Shown here one piece after another: positions 62,034 through 64,000 of a stretch of 64,000 nucleotides of DNA. The notes below the pieces were generated by a model. The model made no database searches. It saw nothing but the letters and a program-made list of their open reading frames with translations, and was not told the origin of the DNA. Position 1 is the stretch's first letter. Each line of letters begins with the position of its first letter. A program made the translations under genes and the position numbers. Source of the stretch: Flagellimonas olearia (lineage in GTDB: Bacteria > Bacteroidota > Bacteroidia > Flavobacteriales > Flavobacteriaceae); contig NZ_WELG01000002.1 in assembly GCF_009184425.1 (NCBI RefSeq), forward strand, positions 310,001 to 374,000, written 5' to 3'.

Positions 62034-62199
62034 CTAGAATATGTTGTACAATGTGCAAAATTCGTGAGCCTTCTTCTTCCATGTTATTGGTGTGCAAACA
62101 AAATCGCAATCGCTCAATTTCTTGTTAAAATAGTCGATATTTTAAAATAGCTGCCGAAAAATTTCTCCATAACACAAATGTAGTTCTTCCTGTTTTTAA

Positions 62200-62214
62200 G
62201 CCCTATCTTAGGGC
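62200..62214. repeat. Short perfect hairpin upstream of the second M61 gene
   Basis: GCCCTA and TAGGGC pair perfectly across a 3-base loop, 18 bases ahead of the M61 ATG at 62233. It is too short and lacks a T run to be a good terminator. Confidence 0.35.
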
Positions 62215-62232
62215 GTCATAAACCCATTGAAA

Positions 62233-64000
62233 ATGAAACTTGTTCTCTCCTTTTTTGCAATACTATCCGGTTTGTGGTCCATGGCACAGACCAATTCCTA
62301 TACTATTTCGTTTGGGAATGCCGTACACCACGAGGCATCCATAAATGCAATTTTCCCTGATTTGGGGAGGGATACCATTTCCTTTCGGATGAGCCGTACT
62401 TCTCCAGGGCGATATGCCTTGCACGAATTTGCCAAGAATGTCTATGGCTTCAAGGCTTTTGACAGTAAGGGAAACGCATTATCGGTTCATCGGCCCAATC
62501 CTTATGAATGGCAAGTTACCGGTCATGATGGCTCTATTCAGGTTCAGTATACCTTATTTGCCAACCGTGGCGATGGGACCTATTCCCAAATTGATGAGAC
62601 CCATGCCCATTTGAACATTCCCGCTACCTTTATGTATGCTCCTTCCCTCAGCGAACGCAACATTGAAGTAACCTTTGATGTTAGAGAGGATTTAAACTGG
62701 GAAGTGGCCACCCAATTACCCTTGGTTTCCGGCACTACCTATTCTGCGCCCAACCTTTACTATTTTATGGACAGTCCTACCGAGATCAGTGACTTTATGC
62801 TTCGGTCTTTTGAGGTTGATGGCAAGACCATTCAGCTAGCCCTTCATCACAATGGAACCGAAGCGGAGGCCAACACCTATTTTGAAAAAGTAAAAAAGGT
62901 GATCTTGGCGGAAAAGGATGTTTTTGGGGAGCTTCCCAATTTTGATCATGACACCTATACCTTTTTGGCCTGTTACATTCCCAATGCTTCCGGGGATGGT
63001 ATGGAACACCGAAATTCCACCATTGTAACCAGCACCCGTAGTTTGGCCAATGGAGGAATGGAGCGCAACATCGGTACGGTGTCCCACGAGTTTTTCCATG
63101 CGTGGAACGTGGAACGTATCCGCCCAAAGTCATTGGAACCTTTTGATTTTGAAGCTGCCGATATGAGTGGTGCACTTTGGTTCGCCGAAGGCTTTACCAG
63201 TTATTATACCAATCTCATCTTGTGCAGGGCAGGCCTTATATCCCCAAAGGAGTATGTAGAGGGCATTACCGGTACCTTTAATTATGTATGGAATTCTCCG
63301 GCCCGGAAGTTTTTTAACCCTATTGAGATGAGTTATCAAGCGCCCTTTGTGGATGCAGCCACTTCGGTAGATCCCGTGAACAGGGACAATACCTTTATCT
63401 CTTACTATTCCTATGGCAGTGTCCTAGGTTTGGCCTTGGACCTCTCTTTGCGTGAAAATGGTCTTACCATGGATGATTTCATGAAATCCGTTTGGCAACA
63501 ATATGGAAAACCTGAAGTACCCTACACCCTAGAAAACCTTCATGATGCCCTCAACGCATTTGCCGGGAAGAAGTTTGGGGATGATTTCTTCAACACCTAT
63601 ATCTATACAAGTGGGATGCCCGATTATGTTTCTTTGCTGAACTCTGTTGGGGTGAATCTGCAACAGCCTAAAATAGAACCTTATTTTGGGGCCTATACGT
63701 CCATGAATCCTGATAATTCAGGGTATAAAATATTGAGAAATCCTGTAATGGGCAGCCCTGCCTACCTCGCCGGATTGGATACTGGTGATGTAATTCTTGA
63801 CATCAATGGCATCTCTTTTTCTGAGGACCAAGACTTTTCGGATTACCTGAAGCAGTTTAAGATGGGAGATTCCTTAAAAGTGAGCTTTACCCGCTATGGG
63901 GTGCCAAAAACAACTTCACTGGTCTTGCGTCCGAGTCCCGATTATTCCATCCATCTTATGGAAGACAAGGAACAAACCCCATCCAAATCAATGCTCCAAC
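62233..64000 (+). CDS. M61-family metallopeptidase with PDZ domain (truncated by window end)
   Basis: An uninterrupted frame begins with a signal peptide (MKLVLSFFAILSGLWSMAQ) and runs beyond base 64000, so at least 589 residues. It has the HEFFH zinc motif at 285-289, GMEHRNST (256-263) and LWFAEGFTSYYTN. A PDZ domain near 500-560 (AGLDTGDVILDINGISF) follows. It is not a lipoprotein, unlike the M61 enzyme at 31424. The stop is outside the window. Confidence 0.93.
   Translation, partial: MKLVLSFFAILSGLWSMAQTNSYTISFGNAVHHEASINAIFPDLGRDTISFRMSRTSPGRYALHEFAKNVYGFKAFDSKGNALSVHRPNPYEWQVTGHDGSIQVQYTLFANRGDGTYSQIDETHAHLNIPATFMYAPSLSERNIEVTFDVREDLNWEVATQLPLVSGTTYSAPNLYYFMDSPTEISDFMLRSFEVDGKTIQLALHHNGTEAEANTYFEKVKKVILAEKDVFGELPNFDHDTYTFLACYIPNASGDGMEHRNSTIVTSTRSLANGGMERNIGTVSHEFFHAWNVERIRPKSLEPFDFEAADMSGALWFAEGFTSYYTNLILCRAGLISPKEYVEGITGTFNYVWNSPARKFFNPIEMSYQAPFVDAATSVDPVNRDNTFISYYSYGSVLGLALDLSLRENGLTMDDFMKSVWQQYGKPEVPYTLENLHDALNAFAGKKFGDDFFNTYIYTSGMPDYVSLLNSVGVNLQQPKIEPYFGAYTSMNPDNSGYKILRNPVMGSPAYLAGLDTGDVILDINGISFSEDQDFSDYLKQFKMGDSLKVSFTRYGVPKTTSLVLRPSPDYSIHLMEDKEQTPSKSMLQ

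Noticed and set aside
62200-62214. Riboswitch or terminator ahead of the second M61 gene
   Set aside because: There is only a 6-bp stem with no T run or conserved core.
1-64000. tRNA, rRNA, CRISPR, prophage or insertion sequences
   Set aside because: No cloverleaf, regularly spaced repeat, integrase or transposase was seen on either strand.

Overview
This window looks like chromosomal DNA from a marine-type member of the Flavobacteriaceae (Bacteroidota), plausibly near Muricauda/Allomuricauda/Flagellimonas. The evidence is: many SusC/TonB-type receptors; the gliding genes gldE and gldD behind mutY and ssb; Bacteroidota-only families (DUF3098, DUF3127, DUF4199, DUF4301, DUF2490); weak or absent Shine-Dalgarno signals with frequent TTG/GTG starts; and promoters of the TTG-N19-TAnnTTTG kind. 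No rRNA, tRNA, CRISPR array, prophage or insertion sequence was seen. The species is an inference, not a match.

Layout. 1-9.7 kb: the tail of an unknown gene, an HxlR regulator, a YugP-type zinc peptidase, alanine dehydrogenase, a SemiSWEET, leuS, then a rightward run ftsX-DUF3098-uppP-truB and a TonB-like envelope protein. 9.7-18.9 kb: housekeeping and envelope genes in short opposed operons (thioredoxin-like, tag, DUF2490, aat-atoE-DUF3127, a histidine kinase, HIT, greA, a Rieske-like lipoprotein, a Gfo/Idh oxidoreductase). Many convergent pairs here overlap at their 3' ends. 19-30 kb: a TPP riboswitch-controlled TonB receptor, a hybrid histidine kinase facing an NtrC-type regulator, a 680-bp stretch with several hairpins and tiny ORFs, and a leftward operon with a phosphopantetheinyl transferase, a thiamine-binding-like protein, a PnuC-type transporter, a NadR-like kinase and DUF4301. 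30-41 kb: ahcY, an M61 peptidase, a DUF3332-like lipoprotein, a D-threonine-aldolase-like PLP enzyme, and a beta-propeller phytase beside a large TonB receptor with a TPR-LuxR regulator upstream. 41-56 kb: rplU-rpmA, DUF4199, an M16 peptidase pair, a probable copper receptor with a Cys-containing membrane protein, gldE-gldD with ssb and mutY, HU, a 29-residue basic protein, RNase E/G, recX and a cupin-like protein. 56-64 kb: a TonB receptor divergent from a MocR regulator, a GT39-like membrane glycosyltransferase, DUF2007, and a second M61 peptidase cut by the window end.

How the genes work together. The recurring theme is uptake of scarce nutrients through TonB receptors, each with its own local control or partner: thiamine (TPP riboswitch), copper (CxxxM receptor plus Cys-containing membrane protein), phytate-like substrates (receptor plus phytase), and an unknown ligand governed by a MocR protein. 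The most unusual item is that MocR regulator (58490-59986). Its aminotransferase domain appears to have Gln where the PLP-binding Lys should be, and repeated TAGTCC boxes sit between it and its divergent receptor. Other points worth a check are a hairpin that would bury the start codon of the TPP-controlled receptor, a flavobacterial dispersed repeat read in frame inside leuS, two hairpins in the RNase E/G leader, and SSB-type acidic tails on two different proteins.
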